A stretch of DNA of 64,000 nt from contig CANMSA010000011.1 of the NCBI GenBank assembly GCA_947500385.1, positions 150,324 to 214,323 of the forward strand, given 5' to 3'. Both the position numbers and the translations under genes were made by a program. The stretch is from an uncultured Flavobacteriaceae bacterium. Its GTDB lineage: Bacteria; Bacteroidota; Bacteroidia; Flavobacteriales; Flavobacteriaceae. Under the pieces are notes generated by a model, which was given only the letters and a program-made list of their open reading frames with translations, made no database searches and was not told the DNA's origin. Shown piece after piece: positions 37,051 to 45,852 of the stretch. Position 1 is the stretch's first letter. Every line of letters starts with the position of its first letter.

Positions 37051-39378
37051 ATGGTTCGTAAAATTGTATGTATTGTAATGGCCTATGCGGTATGGCTTTG
37101 TTGTATAACGACCCTATTGGGGCAAAGTCGCATACCAACAGAAAAGGTTGGTTCCAAAACAACAGTACTTACCGATCTTGTTGTTGAGAAAGGAGAACTT
37201 CTAGAGCTAAAGGTAGATTCTTTGTTGAGCCAGAGAATTATCGTTAAGGGAACTTTACGCGCCTATGACAAAGCTAGTATGGTAATCGTAGCAAATCAAA
37301 TCGAGATAGATGGGGGTCGCTTCGAAGTCGGCACCAAAGAGAAGCCCCGTACCAATAGCTTTATGCTTTTATTAAATGGGACATCTTTAAACCCGGGAAG
37401 CCTCATTGTAAAAAATAAGGGGCAATTGGTATTGAATGGTGTGGTAGCAAACCAAAACAAAGCAATCGATTTTGATAAAATGGAAATCGATAAGATTCCC
37501 ATTCCTTCTAGACTGCTCACCGTCACCACAAACACGGTCGATCAATTCGGTTTTATCGAAATCGAAGAGGCGTCCAAGGTATCTCTTAGCGGTGTTCTGT
37601 TCCAAAATCTGGGCATAAAGGAAACCAAACCGGCCCTATCTTGGTTTGGAAAAACGCCTGCCGGCGCGATGCTTGAAAAGTGTGTTTTTACCGCTTCTAG
37701 GTACACGGACCTCTTCTTGGACAAAACAATGGTCTCTGTAACGGAGAACCTTTTCTTTTCTACAAATGGCAGCTCTATTAATTGTGCTCCATCGGGAGTG
37801 GGATTCGGTAACAGCATATTTGAAAATACACTTATTAATGGTAGCGGACAAGGAACATTCGCCTTGGTGACGAATAACCCTTTCCAGAGTATTATAGGGA
37901 ACGATGTAATTGTTCGGAATGCTACCAATGGCATAGGTTTGTTGGCACTCAAAGAATATAAAAACTATAAATGGTCGTTTAAGGACTCATTTTTCGAATT
38001 GAATAATAACAGGATACACGCTCACGATCCTCCTCCAAGAGCGGGGACCATCGGTTTGCAAGTAGATGACTTTGACCATAAGGGAATATGGCGATCCTCA
38101 TCGAATCGGATCGCGAATTTCGCGCTTGGGGCTCAGACAAGTTCCAAAAATTTGGTGTTGAAAGGCTACCATTTTCAAAACAACACGGTAGGTATTGCGC
38201 CTGGGGTTGCCTATCTTCAAGAAAGTAGTCTCGGTTTTGACACAAAACAACCAGGATCGACCGCCGTTTGGGCCTCGGACAGTGGTCATAAATCCGCCCC
38301 AAAAGTAACCGACCTTATCATCGAAAATTATGCTGTCGGTTTTCATATAGAAGGAAAAGTCGGCGCGAACAACTATTTTGAAAAAATCAGCTATAAAAAG
38401 GTCCTACAATCCTTAAAATTCAAGGAGCTTCATCCGACGGCTATACTTTTTGATAAGGATCGGAGTTTTTCACAACTGCCACTGCCCCCAGAAGAACAGA
38501 AAAAAGAAACCAGCGTGAAGGGGCATCACCACGGAGGCAAGGGCAAACATAAGGGTATATATCTCTTTCATTCAAATGCTTCCATAAGCACAAAAGATAG
38601 TAGTCCACTCCCATCCGACCCCCGTGTTTTTACCGCTTCGGTAGAAAACTTTGGAACGCTCACCATCGCCACGGGCTTTGGATTGGAAGACCCTGTACAT
38701 GAACACAGTCAGCAGTTCAATTCCTTGCTTTTAAAAAATACGGAGACTACAAAAAGGTTCATTAAAGAAGACGCCTTGGACAATGAGACATTTTTTCTAG
38801 CCGCCAATACCACCTATGACTTCGAGTATGGCGCTAACAGTGCCCCGTTATATGATTTGAGTTTTGAATGGGAAGCGCCAGAAGATACTTGGGTAATGCT
38901 TCGATTCAAATATACCCACCCGAACATACAAGCACTAAGATCCTTCGGGAGCTTGATAAAGCCCGCGGCCTCTATGCATGAGCTGATGCATCAAAACGAG
39001 ACCTCCTATTTCTATGACCCGATGACCGAAACCGCCTTGGTAAAAATATATAATCATAGCAACCGTGATGAATTGGTCATCTACAGCTCAGATGTACTGA
39101 CCGAAATTAAGGTAGATGGCCAAAACGTTCCCATAAGTGTGTACAATGAAGATGAAAAAATAGTCATCTCCTATAACCTGCCCAAAGAAATGAATTCTAC
39201 CCTTACCCTGAATGATCATTATGGCAACCCTATTAAAGTGCTCCATGAAGGGACCTCACCCCCGGGAAAAATTCATACAGAATTCGACTTAAAGGAATTT
39301 AATGTGCGAGAAGGGGTATTTCTTTACTTTTTATCCATCGGCGATCAAACCCACAAAGGTCCCGTATATGCATACTAA
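37051..39378 (+). CDS. Divergent beta-helix secreted protein with T9SS-like tail
   Basis: The protein has 775 residues with a signal peptide ending LLGQ. It keeps the overall plan of the two preceding proteins: an N-terminal layered region like G8 (VEKGELLELKVD, IIVKGTLRAY, GGRFEVGTKEKPRTNSFMLLLNG), a beta-helix, and a C-terminal strand set (YNLPKEMNSTLTLNDHYGNP to EGVFLYFLSIGDQ) like a type A sorting domain. It lacks the HWH turn and the Trp-rich G8 opening. A histidine/lysine cluster GHHHGGKGKHKG lies near 491-502. It may be a non-catalytic partner of the other two; that is inference. It starts 44 bp after them. Confidence 0.7.
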   Translation: MVRKIVCIVMAYAVWLCCITTLLGQSRIPTEKVGSKTTVLTDLVVEKGELLELKVDSLLSQRIIVKGTLRAYDKASMVIVANQIEIDGGRFEVGTKEKPRTNSFMLLLNGTSLNPGSLIVKNKGQLVLNGVVANQNKAIDFDKMEIDKIPIPSRLLTVTTNTVDQFGFIEIEEASKVSLSGVLFQNLGIKETKPALSWFGKTPAGAMLEKCVFTASRYTDLFLDKTMVSVTENLFFSTNGSSINCAPSGVGFGNSIFENTLINGSGQGTFALVTNNPFQSIIGNDVIVRNATNGIGLLALKEYKNYKWSFKDSFFELNNNRIHAHDPPPRAGTIGLQVDDFDHKGIWRSSSNRIANFALGAQTSSKNLVLKGYHFQNNTVGIAPGVAYLQESSLGFDTKQPGSTAVWASDSGHKSAPKVTDLIIENYAVGFHIEGKVGANNYFEKISYKKVLQSLKFKELHPTAILFDKDRSFSQLPLPPEEQKKETSVKGHHHGGKGKHKGIYLFHSNASISTKDSSPLPSDPRVFTASVENFGTLTIATGFGLEDPVHEHSQQFNSLLLKNTETTKRFIKEDALDNETFFLAANTTYDFEYGANSAPLYDLSFEWEAPEDTWVMLRFKYTHPNIQALRSFGSLIKPAASMHELMHQNETSYFYDPMTETALVKIYNHSNRDELVIYSSDVLTEIKVDGQNVPISVYNEDEKIVISYNLPKEMNSTLTLNDHYGNPIKVLHEGTSPPGKIHTEFDLKEFNVREGVFLYFLSIGDQTHKGPVYAY

Positions 39379-39397
39379 CCATTCGGTTTATAAAGTG

Positions 39398-39405
39398 TAA
39401 TTTTG
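39398..39405 (+). promoter_or_regulatory. -7 box of the ABC exporter gene
   Basis: TAATTTTG is an exact match to TAnnTTTG, 18 bp before the ATG at 39424. No TTG is seen at standard spacing. Confidence 0.5.
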
Positions 39406-39423
39406 AATTTTTCAAAATACACC

Positions 39424-41163
39424 ATGGCAGAAAAGAAAGTTAGTATCCTAAAAGCGTTCAAGACCATTATATGGCCTAGACGAAAACTTGTTTTTATTGG
39501 CCTGTTATTGATTGTTATCAGTAAAGCGGCTAGCTTCGTAGCCCCGGTTTCATTGCGTTATTTTTTAGATGATATTGTACCGAACAAGGACTACGACTTA
39601 CTCAAGATTCTTGTTATTGTCGTTATTTGTTCTTTTCTGGTACAAGCCATGATGTCATTTCTTTTGACCAAAGTGCTGAGCATACAGGCACAGTTTATGA
39701 TCTCTGAATTACGAGCGCAGGTACAAAAACAAGTGTTGGCGCTCCCTATTCGGTTTTTTGACAATACGAAATCCGGAGCGTTGGTCTCCCGTATCATGAG
39801 TGATGTGGAAGGGGTTCGAAATTTAATCGGTACCGGTTTGGTTCAATTGGTAGGGGGTACAATTACCGCCGTGGTATCCCTCATTTTGCTTTTACGAATT
39901 AGCCCGGTGATGACCCTACTCACTTTTGTACCCTTGTTGTTGTTCGCTTTTATAGCATTGAAGGCTTTTAAGATCATTCGTCCTGTTTTTAGGGAACGTG
40001 GTAAAATCAACGCCGAGGTAAAAGGTAGGTTAACGGAAACCTTGGGAGGCATTCGGGTCATAAAAGGATTTAATGCAGAAGAACAGGAAGCGGTGGTTTT
40101 TGAAAAAGGGGTAGATCGGCTGTTCAAAAATGTAAAAAAGAGTCTAACAGCCACTGCTGTGATGACCAGTTCATCAACCTTTCTTCTTGGCTTGGCCACT
40201 ACTGGTATTATGATGGGATATGGAGGATACAAAATGATGAATGGGGAATTAACCACCGGTGAATACTTTGAATTTACTTTTCTATTGGCGTTGATGGTAG
40301 CCCCTATAGTACAGATGAGCAATATTGGCAGTCAATTGACAGAGGCTTTGGCCGGTTTAGATCGTACCGAAGAACTGATGAACCAGGTTACGGAAGCCGA
40401 TGAGGAAGAGCGTACCGAACAACTGGAGACCTTGAAAGGTGATATGGAGTTCAAAAATGTCTCTTTTGCCTATGAAGAAGACAAGGAAGTTCTGCATGAT
40501 GTTAGTTTTAAAGCGAAATCTGGAGAGGTTATCGCTTTAGTAGGCAGTTCTGGTTCGGGCAAATCTACTATCGCCAGCCTGGCCGCTAGTTTTTTGAATC
40601 CGGTTTCAGGACAGATCATTGTTGATGAAAAGAACTTACAACATATTGATCTAAACAGTTTTCGTCAATTCTTGGGTGTGGTGCTACAGGATGACTTTCT
40701 GTTTGAAGGCACCATTCGCGAAAATATTCTTTTCCCAAGGCCGCAAGCAGGTGAAAGTGAATTACAAAACGCGGTCAAGGCCGCTTATGTAGACGAGTTT
40801 ACAGACCGTTTCGAAGAAGGTCTCGATACGCTCATCGGAGAGCGGGGCGTAAAACTTTCGGGTGGTCAACGGCAACGCATTGCGATCGCCAGAGCGGTAT
40901 TGGCAGACCCTAAGATATTGATTTTAGATGAAGCCACTTCGAATCTGGATACAGAAAGCGAGGCGCTGATCCAAAAAAGTCTGGCTGCCTTAACGGAGGG
41001 GCGTACTACCTTTGTAATTGCGCATCGCTTGAGTACGATTCGAAAAGCCGATCAAATATTGGTCATTGAAAAGGGGCGCATCGCAGAACAGGGAACGCAT
41101 GATGAACTCATTGCCAAGGAGGGAAGATATTACAATCTCTTTACCTATCAGGCCCGTATCTAA
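39424..41163 (+). CDS. ABC exporter half-transporter (permease fused to ATPase)
   Basis: The protein has 579 residues from the ATG at 39424. The first 320 or so residues carry six membrane helices of the type I ABC exporter fold. The ATPase part has Walker A GSSGSGKST (from about 374), signature LSGGQ (about 478), Walker B ILILDEA (about 498) and the switch His in VIAHRLS. It is MsbA/lipid-exporter-like in layout and would act as a homodimer in the inner membrane. Substrate unknown. It follows the secreted G8 genes but has its own -7 box, so a link to them is not implied. Confidence 0.9.
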   Translation: MAEKKVSILKAFKTIIWPRRKLVFIGLLLIVISKAASFVAPVSLRYFLDDIVPNKDYDLLKILVIVVICSFLVQAMMSFLLTKVLSIQAQFMISELRAQVQKQVLALPIRFFDNTKSGALVSRIMSDVEGVRNLIGTGLVQLVGGTITAVVSLILLLRISPVMTLLTFVPLLLFAFIALKAFKIIRPVFRERGKINAEVKGRLTETLGGIRVIKGFNAEEQEAVVFEKGVDRLFKNVKKSLTATAVMTSSSTFLLGLATTGIMMGYGGYKMMNGELTTGEYFEFTFLLALMVAPIVQMSNIGSQLTEALAGLDRTEELMNQVTEADEEERTEQLETLKGDMEFKNVSFAYEEDKEVLHDVSFKAKSGEVIALVGSSGSGKSTIASLAASFLNPVSGQIIVDEKNLQHIDLNSFRQFLGVVLQDDFLFEGTIRENILFPRPQAGESELQNAVKAAYVDEFTDRFEEGLDTLIGERGVKLSGGQRQRIAIARAVLADPKILILDEATSNLDTESEALIQKSLAALTEGRTTFVIAHRLSTIRKADQILVIEKGRIAEQGTHDELIAKEGRYYNLFTYQARI

Positions 41164-41180
41164 AACTGACTGGCACGATC

Positions 41181-41513
41181 TTATATTTCTTCCGGTGCGA
41201 GTTCTACCTCAAGGCCGTCGAGTGTTTCGGTCATATGTATTTGACAGCCCAAGCGGGAATTGTCTTCCACGTTAAAGGCTTCTGCCAGCATGGCGTCTTC
41301 ATCGTCTGACTTCTCTGGAAGTTCGTGTGCCGACTTTATGTAGCACTGACAAGAGGCGCACATGGCCATACCGCCACAAATACCTATGGTCCCTTCAGGA
41401 GCTAATTCGTACGACCGAACTACTTCCATCAAATTCATGTTCATATCTGTAGGCGCGTCTATTTCATGAGTGACACCTTCGCGGTCCGTTATTTTAATCT
41501 TAATGTCTGACAA
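41181..41513 (-). CDS. 2Fe-2S ferredoxin (adrenodoxin type)
   Basis: The protein has 110 residues. The cluster ligands follow the plant/adrenodoxin spacing: C46-x5-C52-x2-C55 and C90, with an extra Cys57. The acidic surface (ELPEKSDDEDAMLAEAF) is typical for docking to a reductase. The gene for its probable reductase is immediately upstream on the same strand (14-bp gap). It would shuttle single electrons from NAD(P)H through that reductase to unknown acceptors, possibly Fe-S assembly. Confidence 0.92.
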   Translation of the reverse strand: MSDIKIKITDREGVTHEIDAPTDMNMNLMEVVRSYELAPEGTIGICGGMAMCASCQCYIKSAHELPEKSDDEDAMLAEAFNVEDNSRLGCQIHMTETLDGLEVELAPEEI

Positions 41514-41527
41514 TGGTAGTGAATTTG

Positions 41528-42589
41528 TTATTCAATCTTCTTTACTACGGCCTTCGGGGCCTCTTTTTTACTCCCGTCAAAGCCGTTAACCCCTCCAACG
41601 GTGGTATACTTCATTACATACTTTTTATCTGGAAAGATTCGTTGGTAGGCGCTTTGGCACATTAAGGTTGCTTCATGGAAACCACACAGAATCAATTTCA
41701 ATTTCCCTGGGTAGGTATTGATATCCCCGATTGCATAAATCCCGGGAATATTGGTTTGATAATCCAACGTATTATCCACCTTAATGGCATTTTTTTCGAT
41801 TTCAAGTCCCCAATCGGATATGGGTCCCAATTTGGGGGACAATCCGAACAACGGGATAAAAGAATCTAATTCTAATCGTATTTCTTCCGGGGTATCCCCT
41901 GCCTTTTTGATCGTAATCGATTCCAGGGCATCAGTGCCGTGAAGCTCGGTAACCTCTGCGGGGGTAATCAGGTTTATCTTTCCTTGATTTTTAAGTTGTT
42001 GCACTTTCTCGACCGAGTCAAGTGCTCCGCGAAACTCATTTCTTCTATGTACCAAGGTAACTTCGGCCGCCACATCGGCCAAGAAGATACTCCAATCCAA
42101 GGCTGAATCTCCTCCCCCTGCGATGACCACTTTTTGATCTCTGTACACCTCAGGGTCTTTTATGATATAGGCAACCCCTTTATCCTCAAAGTCAGACAAA
42201 TTTTTTAAAAGCGGTTTTCGGGGTTCGAAACTTCCGAGTCCGCCTGCTATGGCAATAACCGGGGCGTTATGCTCCGTTCCCTTGTTAGTAGTCACTACAA
42301 AGGTGCCATCCTCCATTTTTTGAATCGTTTCAGCACGTTCTCCCAGGGTAAAACCGGGTTGAAAAGGCTTGATTTGCTCCATTAGATTCGCGACCAAGTC
42401 CCCGGCCAATACTTCGGGAAATCCTGGAATATCGTAAATAGGCTTCTTTGGATAAATTTCCGAACACTGCCCTCCCGCTTGTGGTAGCGCATCGATCAAA
42501 TGGCATTTTAGCTGAAGAAGACCAGCCTCAAAAACAGCGAAAAGACCCGTAGGCCCCGCTCCTATTATTAAAATATCTGTTGTAATCAT
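41528..42589 (-). CDS. Ferredoxin/flavodoxin-NADP+ reductase, thioredoxin-reductase type
   Basis: The 353-residue flavoprotein has an N-terminal FAD motif GAGPTG (10-15) and an internal NAD(P) motif VVIAGGGDSALDW. The redox CxxC of true thioredoxin reductases is absent, which marks the TrxR-like FNR group. The terminal region TNIPGIYAIGDIN binds FAD. It is paired with the 2Fe-2S ferredoxin gene directly downstream, so the two probably form an electron-transfer couple. A 71-bp gap separates its start from the NifU-type gene. Confidence 0.88.
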   Translation of the reverse strand: MITTDILIIGAGPTGLFAVFEAGLLQLKCHLIDALPQAGGQCSEIYPKKPIYDIPGFPEVLAGDLVANLMEQIKPFQPGFTLGERAETIQKMEDGTFVVTTNKGTEHNAPVIAIAGGLGSFEPRKPLLKNLSDFEDKGVAYIIKDPEVYRDQKVVIAGGGDSALDWSIFLADVAAEVTLVHRRNEFRGALDSVEKVQQLKNQGKINLITPAEVTELHGTDALESITIKKAGDTPEEIRLELDSFIPLFGLSPKLGPISDWGLEIEKNAIKVDNTLDYQTNIPGIYAIGDINTYPGKLKLILCGFHEATLMCQSAYQRIFPDKKYVMKYTTVGGVNGFDGSKKEAPKAVVKKIE

Positions 42590-42660
42590 TCAAAAAATAT
42601 GCTTTAAACGCCCGGTTATACCTTCACATTTGTATTGGGTCATGTTGTGAACCAACTGTC

Positions 42661-42900
42661 TTAGGAAATGTTGACGACCTCTTCTATTTGAGGTGCATAT
42701 TTTTTGATGGTCATCTCAACGCCGCTCTTAAGCGTCATTTGATTTACGGTGCATCCTACACAGGCGCCTTCCAACCGCACCTTCACCGAGTTCTCATTGT
42801 CTATGGAGATTAATGAGATATCACCTCCATCGCTCTGTAGAAAAGGACGGATTTCCTCCAAGGCCTTTTCCACATTTAATTTTAGCTCTTCAGATGTCAT
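42661..42900 (-). CDS. NifU C-terminal domain Fe-S scaffold (NfuA-like)
   Basis: A complete 79-residue single-domain protein. The pattern FLQSDGGDISLISI and then ACVGCTVNQMTLKSGVE with C47-x2-C50 is the Nfu scaffold signature; two monomers hold a 4Fe-4S cluster. It follows the Mrp ATPase with no intervening base and is surely cotranscribed with it. Role: delivery of Fe-S clusters to target proteins. Confidence 0.92.
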   Translation of the reverse strand: MTSEELKLNVEKALEEIRPFLQSDGGDISLISIDNENSVKVRLEGACVGCTVNQMTLKSGVEMTIKKYAPQIEEVVNIS

Positions 42901-42901
42901 A

Positions 42902-44041
42902 TTACTTTTTCTTGACGGCGGAACAACCCGCCATTGTTGTTATTTTTATTGCTTCGGTCGGGGGCAAGCTCTTGTTACGGGCTACCACTTCTTGTACTAC
43001 ATTTTTCGTAAGGTCTTCAAATGCCACTTCTATTGGGGTTGCCGTCTGCATGGCAGCGGGTCTTCCAACATCACCGGCCTCTCGAATACTTTGTACCAAC
43101 GGAATCTCTCCTAAAAAAGGAACTTGCAAATCTTCTGCCAAATTTTTGGCACCTTCTTTTCCAAAGATAAAATACTTATTGTTAGGAAGTTCCTCCGGGG
43201 TAAAATAGGCCATATTCTCAACGATTCCCAATACCGGTACATTGATCGATTCTTGCTGGAACATTGCGACCCCTTTTCGCGCATCTGCCAAGGCTACTTC
43301 CTGTGGGGTACTGACCACTACGGCTCCCGTTACCGGCATGGCCTGCATAATACTTAAATGAATATCCCCTGTTCCTGGCGGTAAATCCAACAACATAAAG
43401 TCTAGTTCTCCCCAATGGGCATCAAATATCATCTGGTTCAACGCTTTTGCCGCCATAGGGCCTCGCCAAATCACAGCTTGATTGGGCTGGGTAAAAAATC
43501 CTATCGAAAGCATCTGAACCCCATAACTTTCTACGGGTTTCATTTTTGATTTCCCATTCACATTCACTGCCAATGGTTTCTCATGCGCCACATCGAACAT
43601 GATGGGCATTGAAGGACCATAGATATCTGCATCTAAAAGTCCCACTTTAAAGCCCATTTTTGCCAAAGTAACTGCCAAATTCGCTGTCACCGTGGACTTC
43701 CCTACTCCGCCTTTCCCAGAGGCTACCGCAATAATATTCTTAATCCCGGGAATGGGTTTTCCTTTAATTTCGTTCGTCTTGGGTTTTTCCGGGGCATCTA
43801 CCTTAATATTCACCTTTATTTTGGCCTTGGCATACACCTCTTGATGTATGATTTTTAAAATTTCGACCTCGGTTTTCTTTCGGGCCTGTAAGCTTGGGTT
43901 GGTAATCGTAATATCAACTTCTACCTCATCACCAAAAATTTGTATGTTTTTAACCGCACCGCTTTCGACCATATTTTGGCCTTCCCCCGGAACGGTGATA
44001 TTTTCCAATGCTTTAAGGACTTCCTTCTTCTCTAGTTTCAT
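42902..44041 (-). CDS. Mrp/ApbC-family P-loop ATPase (Fe-S carrier)
   Basis: The protein has 379 residues: an N-terminal DUF59/MIP18-like domain (about 1-85) followed by the ATPase with deviant Walker A GKGGVGKST (109-117), LLDADIYGPS and DLPPGTGDIHL. The family loads and transfers 4Fe-4S clusters. Oddly, the CxxC that usually binds the bridging cluster after the VENMxxF motif is missing: the sequence runs VENMAYFTPEELPNNKYFIF, and only a lone Cys (MAGCSAV) is present near the C-terminus. It lies directly upstream of the Nfu gene. A -7 box (44081-44088) precedes it. Confidence 0.9.
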   Translation of the reverse strand: MKLEKKEVLKALENITVPGEGQNMVESGAVKNIQIFGDEVEVDITITNPSLQARKKTEVEILKIIHQEVYAKAKIKVNIKVDAPEKPKTNEIKGKPIPGIKNIIAVASGKGGVGKSTVTANLAVTLAKMGFKVGLLDADIYGPSMPIMFDVAHEKPLAVNVNGKSKMKPVESYGVQMLSIGFFTQPNQAVIWRGPMAAKALNQMIFDAHWGELDFMLLDLPPGTGDIHLSIMQAMPVTGAVVVSTPQEVALADARKGVAMFQQESINVPVLGIVENMAYFTPEELPNNKYFIFGKEGAKNLAEDLQVPFLGEIPLVQSIREAGDVGRPAAMQTATPIEVAFEDLTKNVVQEVVARNKSLPPTEAIKITTMAGCSAVKKK

Positions 44042-44080
44042 ACGTATCCTGACTTCCTAATTCAAACTAATTCTAAATTA

Positions 44081-44088
44081 CAAAGATA
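44081..44088 (-). promoter_or_regulatory. -7 box of the mrp-nfu-reductase-ferredoxin cluster
   Basis: On the minus strand TATCTTTG matches TAnnTTTG exactly and lies about 40 bp before the mrp ATG. No good TTG is seen upstream. Confidence 0.5.
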
Positions 44089-44161
44089 AACCATCGACCC
44101 GAGAAGCTAAAGGGTTGCGATTGAAATAAAGCATGGTAGCATAAGCCAGATTGATGGGGTG

Positions 44162-44800
44162 ATAAAGTGCAAGTGCAAGGATCAAGCCTTACAAATTCAA
44201 ATACAAACGTCAAATTCAAAAACAAACATGAAACTTTACATAAAATAGAAGTTCTGGGTTAGGAGTTATGAGTGCGGAGTAGTGGGTTGTTGGTCACAAA
44301 ACCGGATCTGCCACTTTGAACTGATTACCGTCCTTTTTCCTTCTTCTTTTTGTCCTTTCCTCTTTATAAGTGCAAGTGCAAGCGTCAAGTGCAAGTGTCA
44401 GGCCTTGCAAATTCAAATACAAACGTCAAAATCAAAAACAAACCAAGTTCTGATTTCGGAGTTGTGAGTGCGGAGTTGTTCGTTGGTCACAAAACCGGAT
44501 CTGCCACTTTGAACTGATTACCGTCCTTTTTCCTTCTTCTTTTTGTCCTTTCCTCTTGATAAGTGCAAGTTCAAGAATCAAGTGCAAGTGACAAGCCTTA
44601 CAAATTCAAATTCAAACGTCAAAATCAAAAACAAACCAAGTTTTGATTTCGGAGTTATGAGTTAGGAGTTGTTCGTTGGTCGCAAAACAGCGTCCGCCAC
44701 TTTGTACTTTTTACTTTGTACTTTTTACTTTGTACTTTGTACTGATTACCGTCCTTTCCTCTTTATAAATGCACATGCAAATACAAAAATAAGATTCGAA
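44162..44800. repeat. Four imperfect direct repeats of about 200 bp
   Basis: Units begin with ATAA(A/G)TGCAAG-like sequence at 44162, 44366, 44559 and 44765 (spacings 204, 193 and 206 bp; the last unit is truncated). Each holds, in the same order: a TGCAAG run, a CAAATTCAAATACAAACGTC run, a GGAGTTATGAGTGCGGAG run, GTTGGTCACAAAACCGGATC with a CCACTTTG segment, and CTGATTACCGTCC then CTTTCCTCTT. Units 1 and 2 are nearly identical over their last 80 bases. The region from 44042 to 44880 has no credible gene; a short open frame at 44282-44467 is an artefact of the repeats. Function unknown. Confidence 0.85.
44703..44744. repeat. Heptad micro-repeat (TGTACTT/TTTACTT)
   Basis: Six consecutive 7-bp words alternate TGTACTT and TTTACTT, ending TGTACTG. 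The block is inserted in the third large repeat unit, replacing the part that in the other units reads GAACTG. A 7-bp period is incompatible with coding. Confidence 0.85.
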
Positions 44801-44827
44801 TTTTTATAAATCTTACCTTCCACATCT

Positions 44828-44862
44828 CTTGTCCCTTGTCCCTTGTCTTTAGTCTTTAGTCT
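44828..44862. repeat. Heptad micro-repeat (CTTGTCC/TTAGTCT)
   Basis: Five consecutive 7-bp words: CTTGTCC twice, CTTGTCT, then TTAGTCT twice. They lie just downstream of the alkyltransferase-like gene stop (minus strand). It is a separate motif from the TGTACTT array but has the same period. Confidence 0.8.
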
Positions 44863-44880
44863 TTAAACAAGTCAAAAAAA

Positions 44881-45222
44881 CTACTCCCCACCGAGTTCGA
44901 CGAACGGGTCCCAGAAATGCGTTTCGAAATCCTGGATCTGATTATCTATCACCTGAATGCCTTCGCTTTCCAAAAGCTGCTGCATTAGGTTGGTCCCATC
45001 AAAATGATGTTTCCCGGTAAGCAAGCCAATTTTATTTACGACCCGATGCGCGGGAACTTCGGGCATACTGCCCGCACCATTCATTGCCCAGCCGACCATA
45101 CGGGCACTGCGAGCGGCACCAAGATATTTGGCGATCGCACCGTAAGAGGTGACTCGTCCATAGGGGATATGCTTCGCCACCTCGTACACTTTTTGAAAGA
45201 AGTTTTTATTGTCCTGATTCAT
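44881..45222 (-). CDS. Alkyltransferase-like (ATL) protein, MGMT family without the active Cys
   Basis: The protein has 113 residues and only the DNA-binding/active-site domain. The helix-turn-helix region and arginine finger (IPYGRVTSYGAIAKYLGAARSARMVGWAM) are intact, but the catalytic PCHR is PAHR (A58), so it cannot accept an alkyl group. Family knowledge: ATL proteins bind O6-alkylguanine and hand it to nucleotide excision repair. Its ATG overlaps the stop of the LysE-like gene by 4 bp. Confidence 0.88.
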   Translation of the reverse strand: MNQDNKNFFQKVYEVAKHIPYGRVTSYGAIAKYLGAARSARMVGWAMNGAGSMPEVPAHRVVNKIGLLTGKHHFDGTNLMQQLLESEGIQVIDNQIQDFETHFWDPFVELGGE

Positions 45223-45851
45223 TGTTGATAAAAAATTCGAAAAACGGTAATGGCAAACAACACCACCATTAAGATACTAAGAATATAGTTGCTATTTTTT
45301 GAAAAGCCATCTGTTCGCTTTTCGAGCTTGTTAAAATAAAAAACGTACAAGTACAAAACTGAAAAGGTTCCCAGGCCGGCAGCCAACACAAAGGTTAGAA
45401 TATCGGTCAGTTCAAATTTAATCCAGCCCGAAGCGTTCCACATGGCATTGAGTCCGCTGTAGTAGGGGATTGTCAAAAGGTTTACAGCGGCCAACAGAAA
45501 GCCTTTTAGATAACTATTTCTTTTACTTATCCGAACCTTCTTTGGAGCTTTTTCAATGTTTTTTCTGGCAGCAAGAAAAAAATAGGTCGCAAAAAAAGCA
45601 AAAACCACCAAGGCAATCTTCAGCAACCATTCGATCACTTCGGGATTGCGGTATAAAAACTTTGAAATCATCACCGCGATATAGGCCTGGATCAAAATCA
45701 TACTAGAGACTCCCAAGCTAAAGATCACTCCATTTAGTTTCCCTTTTTCAACACTTACCTTCGCCGCGTTCATATTTAATAGCCCCGGGGGTACCGTCGC
45801 CATCGCAGCCGCCGAAAATGTGGCAAAAAACAAAAGAAGTAAATGCTGCAT
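45219..45851 (-). CDS. LysE/RhtB-family exporter
   Basis: I choose the ATG at 45851 (MQHLLLLFFATFSAAAMATVPPGLLNMNAA), since the open frame upstream of it overlaps trmB and is not membrane-like. The 210-residue protein has six predicted membrane helices and the N-terminal PPGLLNMNAAK motif, equivalent to the PGP motif of LysE-type amino-acid exporters. Substrate unknown. It lies between trmB (1-bp gap) and the ATL gene (4-bp overlap), so the three form one transcript. Confidence 0.8.
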   Translation of the reverse strand: MQHLLLLFFATFSAAAMATVPPGLLNMNAAKVSVEKGKLNGVIFSLGVSSMILIQAYIAVMISKFLYRNPEVIEWLLKIALVVFAFFATYFFLAARKNIEKAPKKVRISKRNSYLKGFLLAAVNLLTIPYYSGLNAMWNASGWIKFELTDILTFVLAAGLGTFSVLYLYVFYFNKLEKRTDGFSKNSNYILSILMVVLFAITVFRIFYQQ

Positions 45852-45852
45852 A

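Noticed and set aside
44282..44467. Small protein gene in the repeat block
   Set aside because: The frame is built from the repeat words (CKCQALQIQIQTSKSK), is not preserved in the other units and has no start context.
44162..44800. CRISPR array
   Set aside because: Units are about 200 bp, contain internal low-complexity words, lack constant short repeats with unique spacers, and no cas genes are present.
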